A stretch of 64,000 bases of DNA from Manduca sexta. Its lineage: Eukaryota; Arthropoda; Insecta; Lepidoptera; Sphingidae. The stretch covers positions 9,145,170 through 9,209,169 of the forward strand of contig NC_051134.1 in the NCBI RefSeq assembly GCF_014839805.1, given 5' to 3'. Positions within the stretch are counted from its first letter, which is position 1. Each line of letters begins with the position of its first letter. Below, piece by piece: positions 1-10,701 of this stretch. The position numbers were made by a program, and so were the translations under genes. Under the pieces are notes generated by a model that had not been told where the DNA came from, did no database searches, and was given only the letters and a program-made list of their open reading frames with translations.

Positions 1-515
1 GAAATTTCTTTCTGCAGATTTCATTTAAATTGGTTGAGCCTTATATTAAATACTCGTATTGATCTGATGTGTGTTCTAAAGACAAATAATTTTTAAAAAC
101 AAATATCCCGGAATAAAGCATAGAATTTAATAGTGAATGCGATGAAAATATTGTAAAAGTATTTTGAAAATATTATCGTTAAACCCGGCCGCACATTGTA
201 AGAAAGTATCTGATTCAGAATTTGTTTGCATGAGATTCTATGGAAAATTTCCACATTGACAGTAAAAAAGTAGTAAATAATTATAAAAATCTAATCCGCA
301 AAAACCTGTGTAATAAAATGGTCTTGAGATAAAGAATTATTATAAGTGTCCTAATAAACAAATATTATTATAAGTTGTAGTAATTCAAAGTGTGTACGTG
401 AGCGCCTTTGAATGTTCAATTTTTTCTTATGATGTGTAGCCATAAGAATTGTGTTATAGACTTCCACGTCCATATGGAGGTTGTTGGTTGTATTAATTTA
501 TTTATGGGACTGTTG

Positions 516-521
516 AATAAA
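516..521 (+). terminator. Poly(A) signal, probable 3' end of a gene to the left
   Basis: AATAAA is followed 17-25 bases later by a GT-rich stretch (TGTTTGTTTT at 538-547), the usual layout of a cleavage and polyadenylation site. No coding sequence is visible in 1-515, so if real this would be the end of a 3'UTR whose gene starts outside the window. AATAAA is frequent by chance in AT-rich DNA, so confidence is low. Confidence 0.3.
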
Positions 522-2105
522 TATTTTCACTTTTAATGTTTGTTTTATTCCATAACTTTTTCTAGAAAGTCTCAATAGTATTATCATCATTGTTTATCAT
601 AGTGATTAATCCTCGCAATTTTATCAAAATGTATGTTTGTTTTGAACGCGAAATAAGTAGGTAGATATTTTCAATTTATATTACTTATGTATTGTATAGA
701 GTAGTTAACTATTTTTGAATGGTTAACCGAAATTGTTAAGTATCGTGAAATGTAGTTAATTACGTAGGTATCATATTTTATTACCTTACTTTATAATTTG
801 ATCATAACTGATTAGCAAAGATATTAAACAGTAAGTATATTTAGATCTCTTTGCTGATTATTAGTAAGTAATTATTACGTATATTTTCCCCAATGATTAT
901 ACTTTTGCATAAGACATTCATTTGGCAAAGGTTAAAAACTGAAATGAAAATAAAAAGAAATAATGATTATTTGGAAAAATTGTGCTACACTCCCCACTCT
1001 CCCTGACTTACAAATTAATTTATTCTAGAAAATCAAAAAGTAGAAAATGATTACGTGTAATAATAATATTTTTACTCCTTGCAATATTACAAATGTCATA
1101 ATCACGTTTACTATGGTTTCGTTCTTTAGTCTATAGTTACATGTATTGATCTCACGCTGAGCCAGTGTTGTGGAATGTATAAGTACTTATCGATAAATAT
1201 ATGTTTATTCTTTACATTCAACTACAGCTACTCGATGGATTATTGGCAAAGCGTTATAATAATATGACAATAACATTAATTACTATTTATACGACGATAT
1301 TTTTAATATAGTATGTTACCTTATGTTACGTTTGAAATTATAAATAATATTTCGTACTGGGTTCCTTCTATTATCACAGAAAGGACTATTGTTGCCAATA
1401 AGTACACCCTTAATCTGTTATCTTGTTAAGGCTGAAAAAGTAAAGAAACGCCCGTATTCATAGACATTTTTTATCCAAGGACAGAGCAAAGCTGTGATAA
1501 CAAGTATGTTTCTCAATGCTGACGGCATGGTAGCCTTCGCAGTGCGTATTTTCAGGGCCGTTGTAATTGGCTAATATTGAGATAAAACAATAGCATTTTT
1601 TTATTTACGTATGTATTACAATTTACACGCATTTACTTTGTAAGATATATTTAAAAAAATTGTAACTTTCAAAATATAGGGCATTGTCATACAGCTATGA
1701 TGAAAAAATATGTGTACTTGGTTTTTATGTGCATTTTCTAGGTAAATATATATATTTCTTATGCTCATTCATAGGTTGCAAGTTACAAATATGGAGTTTC
1801 GAATTTTATAAACCTATTTTGTGCTATGCCCTCCTACATCATATGATATTGATTTTATATCCGTTTTAATTGCTTTAACAGGTATTTTATTCGTCTACCT
1901 TTATCTGACTCGTGTTAACTGTTATATATCAATGGTAATATCATGTTTCTTATGCAATATGTTTGTTTTAATGCTTATATAAATCAAGCAATATTTTATT
2001 ATGTTTAAATTAAAAAAGCCAAAAGAATTTAATATCAAATAAATTAATCTATTTCTTAAGACTGTTATGTAAATTCATAGGGCTAGTTTAATTCTCAAGT
2101 TATTA
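522..2105. other. AT-rich intergenic stretch, no supported gene
   Basis: Short open frames only, without codon structure or splice context. The one notable motif is a perfect TATCGATA at 1188-1195, which matches the DRE-type site known from Drosophila. Nothing else is supported. Confidence 0.5.
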
Positions 2106-2330
2106 GTCGATAAGAACATTGGCATTTTATCGACAAAGTGTTCATCGACATGTATCATCACTATGCCATACCCCCAGAAACGCCGCTATATGGCTGCAAG
2201 CTTCAAATTCTAACCAATAGCGTGTCACCGCAGGGGACGCAACCTCTTCTGATTGGTGTACAACCAGGAATATTCCAGAACATCCTCGTGACGTCGAATG
2301 ACGCACCACGCCCGCATATAAACTCCTTGC
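2106..2330 (+). promoter_or_regulatory. Hsc70-4 promoter with heat-shock element, CCAAT and TATA boxes
   Basis: A perfect three-unit heat-shock element (GAA-TA-TTC-CA-GAA) lies at 2268-2280. A CCAAT box is at 2214-2218 and an inverted one (ATTGG) at 2252-2256. A CRE-like TGACGTCG is at 2289-2296 and a TATAAA at 2317-2322, so transcription probably starts near 2345-2352. Farther up, GTCGATAA at 2106-2113 and TTATCGAC at 2127-2134 form a perfect inverted pair of CGATA motifs. This order (CCAAT, HSE, TATA) suits a constitutive Hsp70-family gene that may also respond to heat. The start site itself is inferred. Confidence 0.75.
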
Positions 2331-2345
2331 TCTAAAACGGAACCA

Positions 2346-2458
2346 AGTTTACCGGTTTAATTTGTGAATTGAAGCCGTCAATCGCGCACCTCTGTTTGCT
2401 GAGTTTGTTCTGCGAACAAGACTAGACTGATTTTATTGTAACACATAAGTAATACAAA
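2346..2458 (+). other. Hsc70-4: Hsc70-4 exon 1 (5'UTR)
   Basis: This non-coding exon runs from just downstream of the TATA box to a consensus donor, with GTGAGT starting at 2459. The matching acceptor is at 3039-3040 (TTTTGCGCAG), directly before the start codon, so the first intron (2459-3040) lies wholly in the 5'UTR. The left end is estimated from TATA spacing and may be off by some bases. Confidence 0.65.
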
Positions 2459-3040
2459 GTGAGTATAATTTAATATTATAATTCATGTTATATTTTTTAA
2501 ATTATGTAATGGCAAATTGTTGATTTGTAAATTTTGTAAATTGTATAGTTTTTATCATTTATCATTAACACGAGGTCGTCGGCGGGAAGTTCCATGGACT
2601 TTGCCATTCTTGGAACCGTTTTCTTTTTGTTCCTTTTTGTTTCATCAGTGATTAACTAACGTAATCATATTTTAATTCTCAATTCTAGAAATTTCATTAG
2701 TGTACATCATGCATAGTTTATGCTGGTGGGAAATGTGCACGTGGTCTGCTGACCGTTATCCTTGTGGGTGTCGAGGTCGTGGTGTTATTGATCTATCATT
2801 ATTGCAATGTACTAGTAATTCCGACGCACAGCTTTTATTTTCAAGGTGAAAAATTCCATAAATACTTCGCATTCGAGAACGTTCCGTTCATCGATTTTTT
2901 TACCCCGTAATGGCTGCCGTGGCATTTTCGCATAGACAAGCGTGGTTCTGCGTCGGCCGGCTTTGTGAATGTAATTTGAATGAAAACTTTTTGTTCGCAA
3001 TGTGATTTTTTATAATAAAATTTGTTTCTGTTTTGCGCAG

Positions 3041-3245
3041 ATGGCGAAGGCACCAGCAGTGGGTATTGATTTGGGCACCACGTACTCGTGCGTGGGCGTG
3101 TTCCAGCACGGTAAGGTGGAGATCATCGCCAACGACCAGGGCAACAGGACAACGCCGTCGTATGTTGCCTTCACGGACACCGAGCGCCTCATCGGTGATG
3201 CCGCCAAGAACCAGGTGGCGATGAACCCTAACAACACTATTTTCG
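3041..3245 (+). CDS. Hsc70-4: Hsc70-4 coding exon 2 (residues 1-68)
   Basis: Encodes the N-terminus with the phosphate-binding IDLGTTYS motif. It ends with one base of codon 69 at a GTAAGT donor (3246 onward). The open frame running on to 3406 is intronic read-through and has no Hsp70 similarity after residue 68. Confidence 0.97.
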
Positions 3246-6200
3246 GTAAGTTTTACAGCACTTCAGCCCTTCTAGCATACCTAGCATTTAGCATAAACTA
3301 CAAAGCCCATTCCCAAGCACTTCCACAATGTGCAAGTAATTTAATAACTTCCTTTCCTTCGAAGCACAAAATGAAAGTCAACTTTGTTCGTTTTCTGCGT
3401 TTATAAGTTTTACCTTAGTTCGGAAAATTTTCAATTGTTCACAAATTAACATGAAACAATGTTTCATTATAATTAAAAGCTAGCCTGACCGCAGTTTGAT
3501 CATTTTCATATTTCCTGTAACGCCTTATCAAGCCGCGTGTTGACGTAACCTTGCATTGTTCAAACATTTTGACTGTTAATTATAATATCGTGTTTAGTTA
3601 GTGACGTCCTAGGTTAAACTTAATGAATTAGCAATAGAAAATGCCAGTTTTTTCCATTCGAAACACTTGTTTTCGGTCTTCGAAATTATAAATTATAATA
3701 CAGCGATGGCAAGCCTTATATTATCATTGGAAATAATATCAGCGTTGAATCTCCGATTTGACCTAAAATGTTTATGAGAAATATCAAATAAGAGACGGAC
3801 AAATTTGTACGCTGTAAAATATAATAAAGCGTGCAGAGCGGGCACCTGTAGTGGTGCGATCGATATCGCTTGCAGCCTCGCCCTATCTGGGTCGCGACCT
3901 TTGTCTCGCATCTGAGCGGTCCATTTATCCGTATAGGGACTGTGGTTTATCGATATACACGAAACTTACTATACAAAGGGCCAATAAAAATGCTCTTGGA
4001 ATATAATCTAGCGTTAGAGCCATTCCAGACTCCGATACTAAATTGTCTTACGGCAGCTGTAAGCGACATGGAATCTACGTAACATCTGTTGCAATACATC
4101 CGGGCTGTATAACTTTACAACAAAGGCGCGTTTCCCTCGAGATTTAGAGACAAAGGATCGCGTAACGTCTCCCCAAGGTTTCGGGGACCCTAGCACAACA
4201 TAGCCCCATAGATAATTATATTTTTGAGAAATAAGTCCCGATCATGGAAATTATTACCTTTTCGAGACGGCAAAGTTATACTCGAACATTACTAATACAA
4301 ATCATTACTCCTAAAAGGTTTTTCTATATGTAATCTTCGAATAGATAGCTTTTATAAATATAGTTGGAGCACCGTTTTGCCTTAAGGATATATACTCTTC
4401 ATTTCGCCGTCGGGTAAAACCTTATCTCGCACTCGCTTGCTTGATTCACACGTGTCCTAGTTACCGGTTACGTAACTGTATCTAAACAATACGCTCTGAA
4501 CAATGAAAACTAAGAAATGTTGTCATTCTAATAGAGAAATTGTTGCTAAGAAGCTTAAACAGCTATGGTCGTTGCCATAGGAACGAAGTTTTTAACTGGT
4601 TTTAGTAAGAGTAGGCAGTTACCATAGTAGGCGTGTGTGAGTCATTACTGAACTGGAAATGTTCTTTAACGTTATACCTACTGGTGTCGTTTGGGCGTGA
4701 CTTGTTGATTTACAACTTGTTTTCTAGGATAATACTCCTTATAATAGCGTCAATTTTTATGGCGTTTATTGACTTTGAAACGTGAGTGATTAAAGACGCT
4801 TTGTGAGATTAAGATCTCTTAATGCTATAAGTATCTGTGCTCTTCGTGCAGTAACCCTGTAACTTGTAAATTGCATTACTGAAGTAGCTGTATAAACATA
4901 CACAGACCGACTCATTCCGAGTGGTGTTACGGTTACACGACTTTTGCGGCTATCCTAGGAAACCGAAGAGCTATCTTGTTAATAAAAATGCGTCATTCAC
5001 ACGTTGTAAGGTCAACGGTTGCTTATGTAAAGCGTCAGCACCATTCAAGGTAAAAAGTTGTTAATCAACTTACCTATATGCCGCAGTTTCTACCTCTTAT
5101 TTGTTTTTCATATAATTTGACATTTGTTGCTTTTGCGAACTTCAGTGGGGCGTCAAGTGCTTCATATAATCTCATTGAAGTAGACTAGATATTTTAATTG
5201 CACATTGTGGTCAATAATTAATATATTAAGTGTTTCTATATAATTACGACAAACAATTCCTACACAATGAATTCTAAAATATGTGTTGAGAATGAATAGG
5301 TTTATGATGATACCCAATATACTAGACTAGAGTCTCTGAACATATTGAATGATAAATATAATCTGACGGAATCATATTACCCTCACCGAGTAGTGGCTGA
5401 ATCACAGTGTCTACATTGCTATTCTCGTTTGTTACAGATGCAAAACGTCTTATCGGACGTAAATTCGAAGATGCCACGGTACAAGCCGACATGAAACACT
5501 GGCCTTTCGAGGTTGTCAGTGATGGAGGTAAACCTAAAATTAAGGTGGCATACAAGGGTGAAGACAAAACATTCTTCCCTGAGGAAGTCAGCTCCATGGT
5601 GCTCACAAAAATGAAGGAAACCGCCGAAGCCTACCTCGGCAAAACGGTGCAGAATGCAGTAATCACGGTTCCAGCGTACTTCAACGACTCACAGAGACAG
5701 GCCACCAAAGATGCCGGTACCATCTCCGGCCTGAATGTTCTCCGTATCATCAACGAACCGACCGCTGCTGCGATTGCGTACGGCCTTGACAAGAAGGGTA
5801 GTGGAGAACGAAACGTATTGATTTTTGACCTTGGTGGTGGTACCTTCGATGTGTCCATCCTGACCATCGAGGATGGTATCTTCGAAGTGAAATCCACCGC
5901 CGGTGACACCCACTTGGGAGGTGAAGACTTCGACAACCGTATGGTCAACCACTTCGTACAGGAATTCAAGAGGAAATACAAGAAGGACCTCACCACCAAC
6001 AAGAGGGCGCTCAGGCGTCTTCGCACCGCCTGCGAGAGGGCGAAGAGGACCCTGTCCTCTTCCACACAGGCGAGCATTGAAATCGACTCCCTGTTCGAAG
6101 GTATTGACTTCTACACCTCGATCACCCGTGCTCGTTTCGAGGAGCTGAACGCCGATCTGTTCAGGTCCACGATGGAGCCCGTAGAGAAGTCTCTCCGTGA

Positions 6201-7191
6201 TGCAAAGATGGACAAGTCCCAAATCCACGACATCGTACTTGTGGGCGGTTCCACTCGTATCCCCAAGGTGCAGAAGCTCCTGCAAGACTTCTTCAATGGA
6301 AAGGAGCTTAACAAATCCATCAACCCCGACGAGGCCGTCGCCTATGGTGCGGCTGTCCAGGCTGCCATTCTGCACGGTGACAAGTCTGAGGAGGTGCAGG
6401 ACTTGCTCCTGCTCGACGTGACCCCGTTGTCGCTCGGTATCGAGACTGCTGGCGGTGTCATGACCACCCTCATTAAGCGTAACACCACCATTCCGACGAA
6501 GCAGACGCAGACCTTTACCACCTACTCGGACAACCAGCCCGGTGTACTCATCCAAGTATTCGAGGGTGAGCGTGCCATGACCAAGGATAACAACTTGCTC
6601 GGCAAATTCGAACTTACCGGCATCCCACCGGCGCCCCGTGGCGTGCCCCAGATCGAGGTGACGTTCGACATCGACGCCAACGGTATCCTTAACGTGTCCG
6701 CTGTCGAGAAATCTACCAACAAGGAGAACAAGATCACCATCACCAACGACAAGGGCCGTCTTTCTAAGGAGGAGATCGAGCGCATGGTCAATGAGGCTGA
6801 GAAATACAGGAACGAGGACGAGAAGCAGAAGGAGACCATCCAGGCCAAGAACGCTCTGGAATCGTACTGCTTCAACATGAAGTCCACCATGGAAGATGAG
6901 AAGCTCAAGGACAAGATCTCGGACTCCGACAAGCAAACTATCCTAGATAAGTGCAACGACACGATCAAGTGGCTAGACTCGAACCAGCTCGCCGACAAGG
7001 AGGAGTATGAACACAAGCAGAAGGAGCTCGAAGGCATCTGCAACCCGATCATCACCAAGCTGTACCAGGGTGCAGGAGGCATGCCTGGCGGTATGCCCGG
7101 AGGCATGCCAGGCTTCCCCGGCGGAGCTCCCGGAGCCGGAGGCGCGGCTCCCGGCGGCGGCGCCGGACCCACCATCGAGGAGGTCGACTAA
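3041..7191 (+). CDS. Hsc70-4: Heat shock cognate 70 kDa protein (cytosolic Hsc70-4)
   Basis: Cytosolic ATP-driven chaperone that folds and remodels clients with J-domain partners. CDS is 3041-3245 joined to 5438-7191, giving 652 aa, the usual length for insect Hsc70-4. The intron splits codon 69 (G|AT, Asp) with a GTAAGT donor and a TTACAG acceptor. Visible motifs: nucleotide-binding signature IDLGTTYS at about 9-16, [12 protein letters not shown] at 197-208, and the [14 protein letters not shown] signature ending near 348. A substrate-binding domain and a Gly-Met-Pro-rich tail follow, ending in EEVD, the TPR co-chaperone docking motif, which places it in the cytosol or nucleus. The start is the ATG right after the 5'UTR intron acceptor. 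Introns set it apart from the usually intronless, strictly inducible Hsp70 genes. No frameshift or lost key residue was seen. Confidence 0.97.
3246..5437 (+). other. Hsc70-4 intron 2
   Basis: A 2192-base phase-1 intron. No coding or repeat feature is confidently recognised in it. A GC-richer patch at about 3835-3960 carries two CGATA-type motifs, including a perfect TATCGATA at 3948-3955. Confidence 0.9.
5438..7191 (+). CDS. Hsc70-4: Hsc70-4 coding exon 3 (residues 69-652)
   Basis: Carries most of the ATPase domain, the peptide-binding domain and the EEVD tail, with stop TAA at 7189-7191. GC content and codon use are clearly higher than in the flanking DNA, as expected for a strongly expressed gene. 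The frame is open about 10 codons upstream of 5438, but those codons are intron sequence before the TTACAG acceptor. Confidence 0.97.
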
Positions 7192-7245
7192 ACACATTCC
7201 AATATAACACCATTTCGATTCAATATCTTTACGCCTCTTGATTCG

Positions 7246-7251
7246 AATAAA
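7246..7251 (+). terminator. Hsc70-4: Hsc70-4 poly(A) signal
   Basis: AATAAA lies 55 bases after the stop codon, with a T-rich stretch from about 7262. This gives a short 3'UTR of some 75-90 bases. Confidence 0.8.
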
Positions 7252-8198
7252 TGATTGCAACTTATTCTATGTTTTTATTTAGCTCTCCACAATATCATAC
7301 ACTAAAGTTTAGGAAGATTTGTTAATAGTTAAAAATAGTTATGATGTCATAATTGTACAGACCGAAGTTTGAGATTCTGAACATCATCCAACGCTATTCA
7401 CACGGAACTAATGTGCCGTCTATTTCGAGTACATAAGGTTAACGCCACACTGTTCTAGTAGGCCGACGACCCGCGACCGATATTCAGTTGACCGACTGTT
7501 TTGGGGCGCGCGCCACTTGTCCCGCCTGCGTCATCTCCATTGAATGTATGTCGTTGCGTTGACCGAGCGTGACCGTATATTCACTTTACGTGTGGACATT
7601 AAACTCTGACGCAAACAGCTAAATACCTACGTAGTACAACAGTTGGTATATACGAGTATAGTAATTCATATGTAAATGAAGCAACTACTTCCTTAGGTAT
7701 TTCGCAAAGTATTCATCGTTTTATACTTAAATTGCTTATGCACAACCTCGCAGTCTAGTCTAAACCTATGAAATTACACACCTACCATAATATAACTGAC
7801 TAATAAACATCCGATAATAAAGAAAACAAAGGAGTGATCAGTGAGTCACTAAGTTCTTAAGTTAATGTTAAGAGCGTTTACGTGCCGCGCGTGAAGTCAA
7901 CTATAGGTAATTCTTCGCAAAATTCACTCACACAGAGCCGTTGCGTAGCTGTGTGCGTAGAGTTAGCGCGTCGGCTATCTTTATAGTCAGACCAACCAAT
8001 TTTGATCTTTTCGCTTTAATTATCTAATTGGAATGTAACTTATGATTTATGAATTTATGATAAATGAAGAATTCTATTATTAAATATATAAGAATTCATC
8101 ATGAAATAGTTTATATGTATCATTTTGTAATTATAAAAAAAAATAAACATTTTTAACAAATTTTAACGGCAATTTTACAAATTGTTTTTTTCACTTTT

Positions 8199-8222
8199 TA
8201 AATGCAAATGCATTTGCATTTA
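8199..8222. repeat. 24-bp perfect palindrome with two octamer motifs
   Basis: The sequence equals its own reverse complement over 24 bases. It contains ATGCAAAT at 8202-8209 and its complement ATTTGCAT at 8212-8219, so it offers two mirrored POU-type octamers. It sits inside the TTAA-flanked element. Confidence 0.8.
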
Positions 8223-8778
8223 GAAAGTACCCTTAGTAAAGTGGAGCTCATCATGAAGCCGAAAGATAGGCACCAGAACTCCGTAATCAGACAATAAATC
8301 AGGAAAATTACTGTGCTACGATGTTTATAATGGACCACATAATTACTCCATAGATCTGCAGTTTTTAATATTTAGCGTATTGAAAGTTTAAATTAAGTCA
8401 TTAGAAATTACATATTGGAATTTATATTTTGAGTCAGAAGGTGTATGTAATGAGATGTCATTTTTAGGTGTATAACTAAAAAGTGAGAAATAAAAGACTT
8501 CTTTTTTCGGAAGTTGGTTATATTTTTTGGATAGTTTTTTTTTTAATAGGTATTGCTATATATCATATCAGAAACGATCACGATGGAGGAAAATGGCGTC
8601 AGATTTCTGTAACCACCCCTCCCCTACCGACTACTGCAGTCGCCCACCTACTAACCACAGAGCGCGCTGGTGCTACCGTGGCCCGCACGATTCTAATAGT
8701 TGGCCGCCAATACAGCGGGTACCGCATACAACCGCGCACCCCGCGGGCGTAAAACGAGTTTTGAAATGTGCGTTTAGT

Positions 8779-9712
8779 CCATTGAAATGTTACAATTTAA
8801 GGACCGAATATTGCATTTCTTGGAGGACACAATTTTATTTTTGGGCCATGTGTGGGGGTCAATAGAAGCTTAACCTCAAGTTTGTGGGGTCGCCACCCTT
8901 GTCCTCCGGCCGCCATCTTGGAAAAAGGGGTGAAAACACTTTTTTCGCGATATCTCGGAAACTACACGTCTTACAAAATTTTTGTAAAGCCATAATTTGT
9001 AGCAAATTGTTTTGCCTGCAAATATGTTTTTTTTCTCGTTTATCCCTAAATGGTAACTCATACCTTTTCTACCTGCATAACATTCGATAAGTTAAATTTG
9101 GTAAGTTCTATGGCAAAGAAAAGAGTTAGGAATAAATAAGTAAAGTTGTACGAATTTAACAAAAAAATTGTAATAATATATTTACAATAAAAAAATCAAA
9201 AATAAGTTAAACATTTTGTTTCGACCGGATTCTCATGAGCATTGACGAACCCGGTAAACTTTGGAGCGCTGTAACAGCGTTTTAAATGAATGAAATAAAA
9301 AAAAATATAGGGAACAATTTTCCTCAAAAGATCATTTACAAGTTAGTTTGAGGTAATTTTTTTGTAAAATGTAAAAAAAAAGTTATAGAGCAAAAAAGAA
9401 AACTTTTATAAACATTTTCTCACATTTTTGCTTATAACTTATTTAATTTTTAATTTAGGGCAAAAAGTTATATAAACATATTTGTAGGCAAAACAATTTG
9501 CTACAAATTATGACTTTACAAAATTTATGTAAGACGCATAGTTTCTGAGATATCGCAAAAAAGTGTTTTCACCCCTTTTTCCATGATGGCGGCCAGGGGA
9601 CAAGGGGGCGACCTCACAAACTTGAGATTAAGCTTCTATTGACCCCCGACACATGTTCTAAAAATAAAATTGGGTCCTCTAAAAATACAAAGCTCATGTA
9701 ACATTTCAATGG
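8779..9712. repeat. Long inverted repeat (foldback) within the TTAA element
   Basis: The left arm (about 8779-9058) matches the reverse complement of the right arm (about 9458-9712), with blocks of 15-25 identical bases broken by small differences. Shared blocks include CCATTGAAATGTTAC at the outer edges and TTGTAGCAAATTGTTTTGCC near the inner edges. The spacer is about 400 bases. A transcript would form a hairpin stem of roughly 250 base pairs. The short open frames here are not convincing proteins. Confidence 0.75.
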
Positions 9713-9819
9713 GCTAATTGTCTTTAGCTTAAGGTTCAATTTTTTCCTTCGAGTAACTATGCTCAAGTGTTTAATGAGTAAAAAAAGCAACAACCATACT
9801 ACAGACGCATGTTATAACA

Positions 9820-9915
9820 TTAGTACATCAATCTTTTAGCTTTTGCTTTAGCCGAAGTTTCAGCGTTGTTACGTTTCCTTTTCTTGCCTAGAAATAGCTT
9901 TACTTCCCATTGTGT
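9820..9915 (-). pseudogene. Exon-like lysine/arginine-rich tail, possible transposase remnant
   Basis: On the minus strand a TTTCAG acceptor (AG at 9917-9916) is followed by an open stretch of 31 codons ending in TAA at 9820-9822. The peptide is basic, with a KKRKR run that could act as a nuclear localisation signal. Its place inside the TTAA element suggests the last exon of a decayed element protein. It is short and I recognise no family, so chance is a real alternative. Confidence 0.2.
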
Positions 9916-10701
9916 CTGAAACATAATAATATAATAATAATTTATAGTAACTACTAAAATTATTGTCAATCATTAAAGAAAAAATATTTTACTTACTAAA
10001 GTACTAAGATGTGGCAATCACTGTATACACGTGACTATTTTTTCTACGCACAGCAAAGTCCAACTGGAGTCTCGCCGGAGCGACGAGCGATACGTCCTCT
10101 CTCTAGAAAGCCTCAAGGCGGACTAATTTGAAACGATTTGCGCGTTGCGTTTTATAGTGGTATTTAAAATATTTATAGAAAAATAACAGAACTAATTTTG
10201 TTGAATTTTTAAATTGTATGTTTTTAAGGAGATGTTCTTCTATTATAGTAATCCAATATTATATTCAATTAAGTAAGAAATAGTGATAAAAAAAAATCAT
10301 TTAAATGACCAACATTTCTGAAATTTTCGAATTCTTTGAATTTTTATTTCTCATGAATTAAACATAAAAAGATATTTTTTCTCTACTAACTTTTTACTTC
10401 AGGATCTTTTTTAGTTAGATAAAAATAACATATTGTTATGTTCCTTAGTGGTTTAAGATATTTTGAGCTTCGAAATAGACGTTCGAAGCGCAAATTTGAA
10501 AACCTCTGTTCAGTAATCATTAAACAATTTACAAATACTCAATAAATCTAAAAATTTTCTCTACTAACTTTTTAGACAACAAAATTTTCTATAATAATTA
10601 CTAATTCATATGTTTTTAAACTAATGTTTTGATGGATATTATCTCCTTCGAAAAGTGCTGTTTTTGAGACATACGGCGCGCGGATGCGTAAACGCTCTTA
10701 A

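Larger units (their letters stand above)
7868..10701. mobile_element. TTAA-flanked DNA element with short inverted ends (~2.8 kb)
   Basis: TTAA at 7868-7871 is followed by GAGCGTTTACG (7872-7882). The reverse complement of that 11-mer stands at 10687-10697 and is followed by TTAA at 10698-10701. Past the 11-mer both ends have a similar CCGCGCG stretch, giving an imperfect inverted end of about 20 bases. A TTAA target duplication is known for piggyBac and for some Sola-type transposons; the GAG start is not the usual piggyBac end. No intact transposase is visible, so it would be non-autonomous or decayed. Inside are a 24-bp palindrome, a long inverted repeat and an exon-like minus-strand peptide. 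Confidence 0.5.

Noticed and set aside
2138..2335. Open frame over the Hsc70-4 promoter
   Set aside because: It covers the CCAAT, HSE and TATA elements and ends before the transcript start.
5689..6936. Long minus-strand open frame (415 codons) opposite Hsc70-4 exon 3
   Set aside because: An antisense shadow of a strongly biased, highly conserved coding exon; no family features of its own.
9820..10701. A complete piggyBac-type transposase in the TTAA element
   Set aside because: No frame of sufficient length or catalytic-motif pattern was seen.
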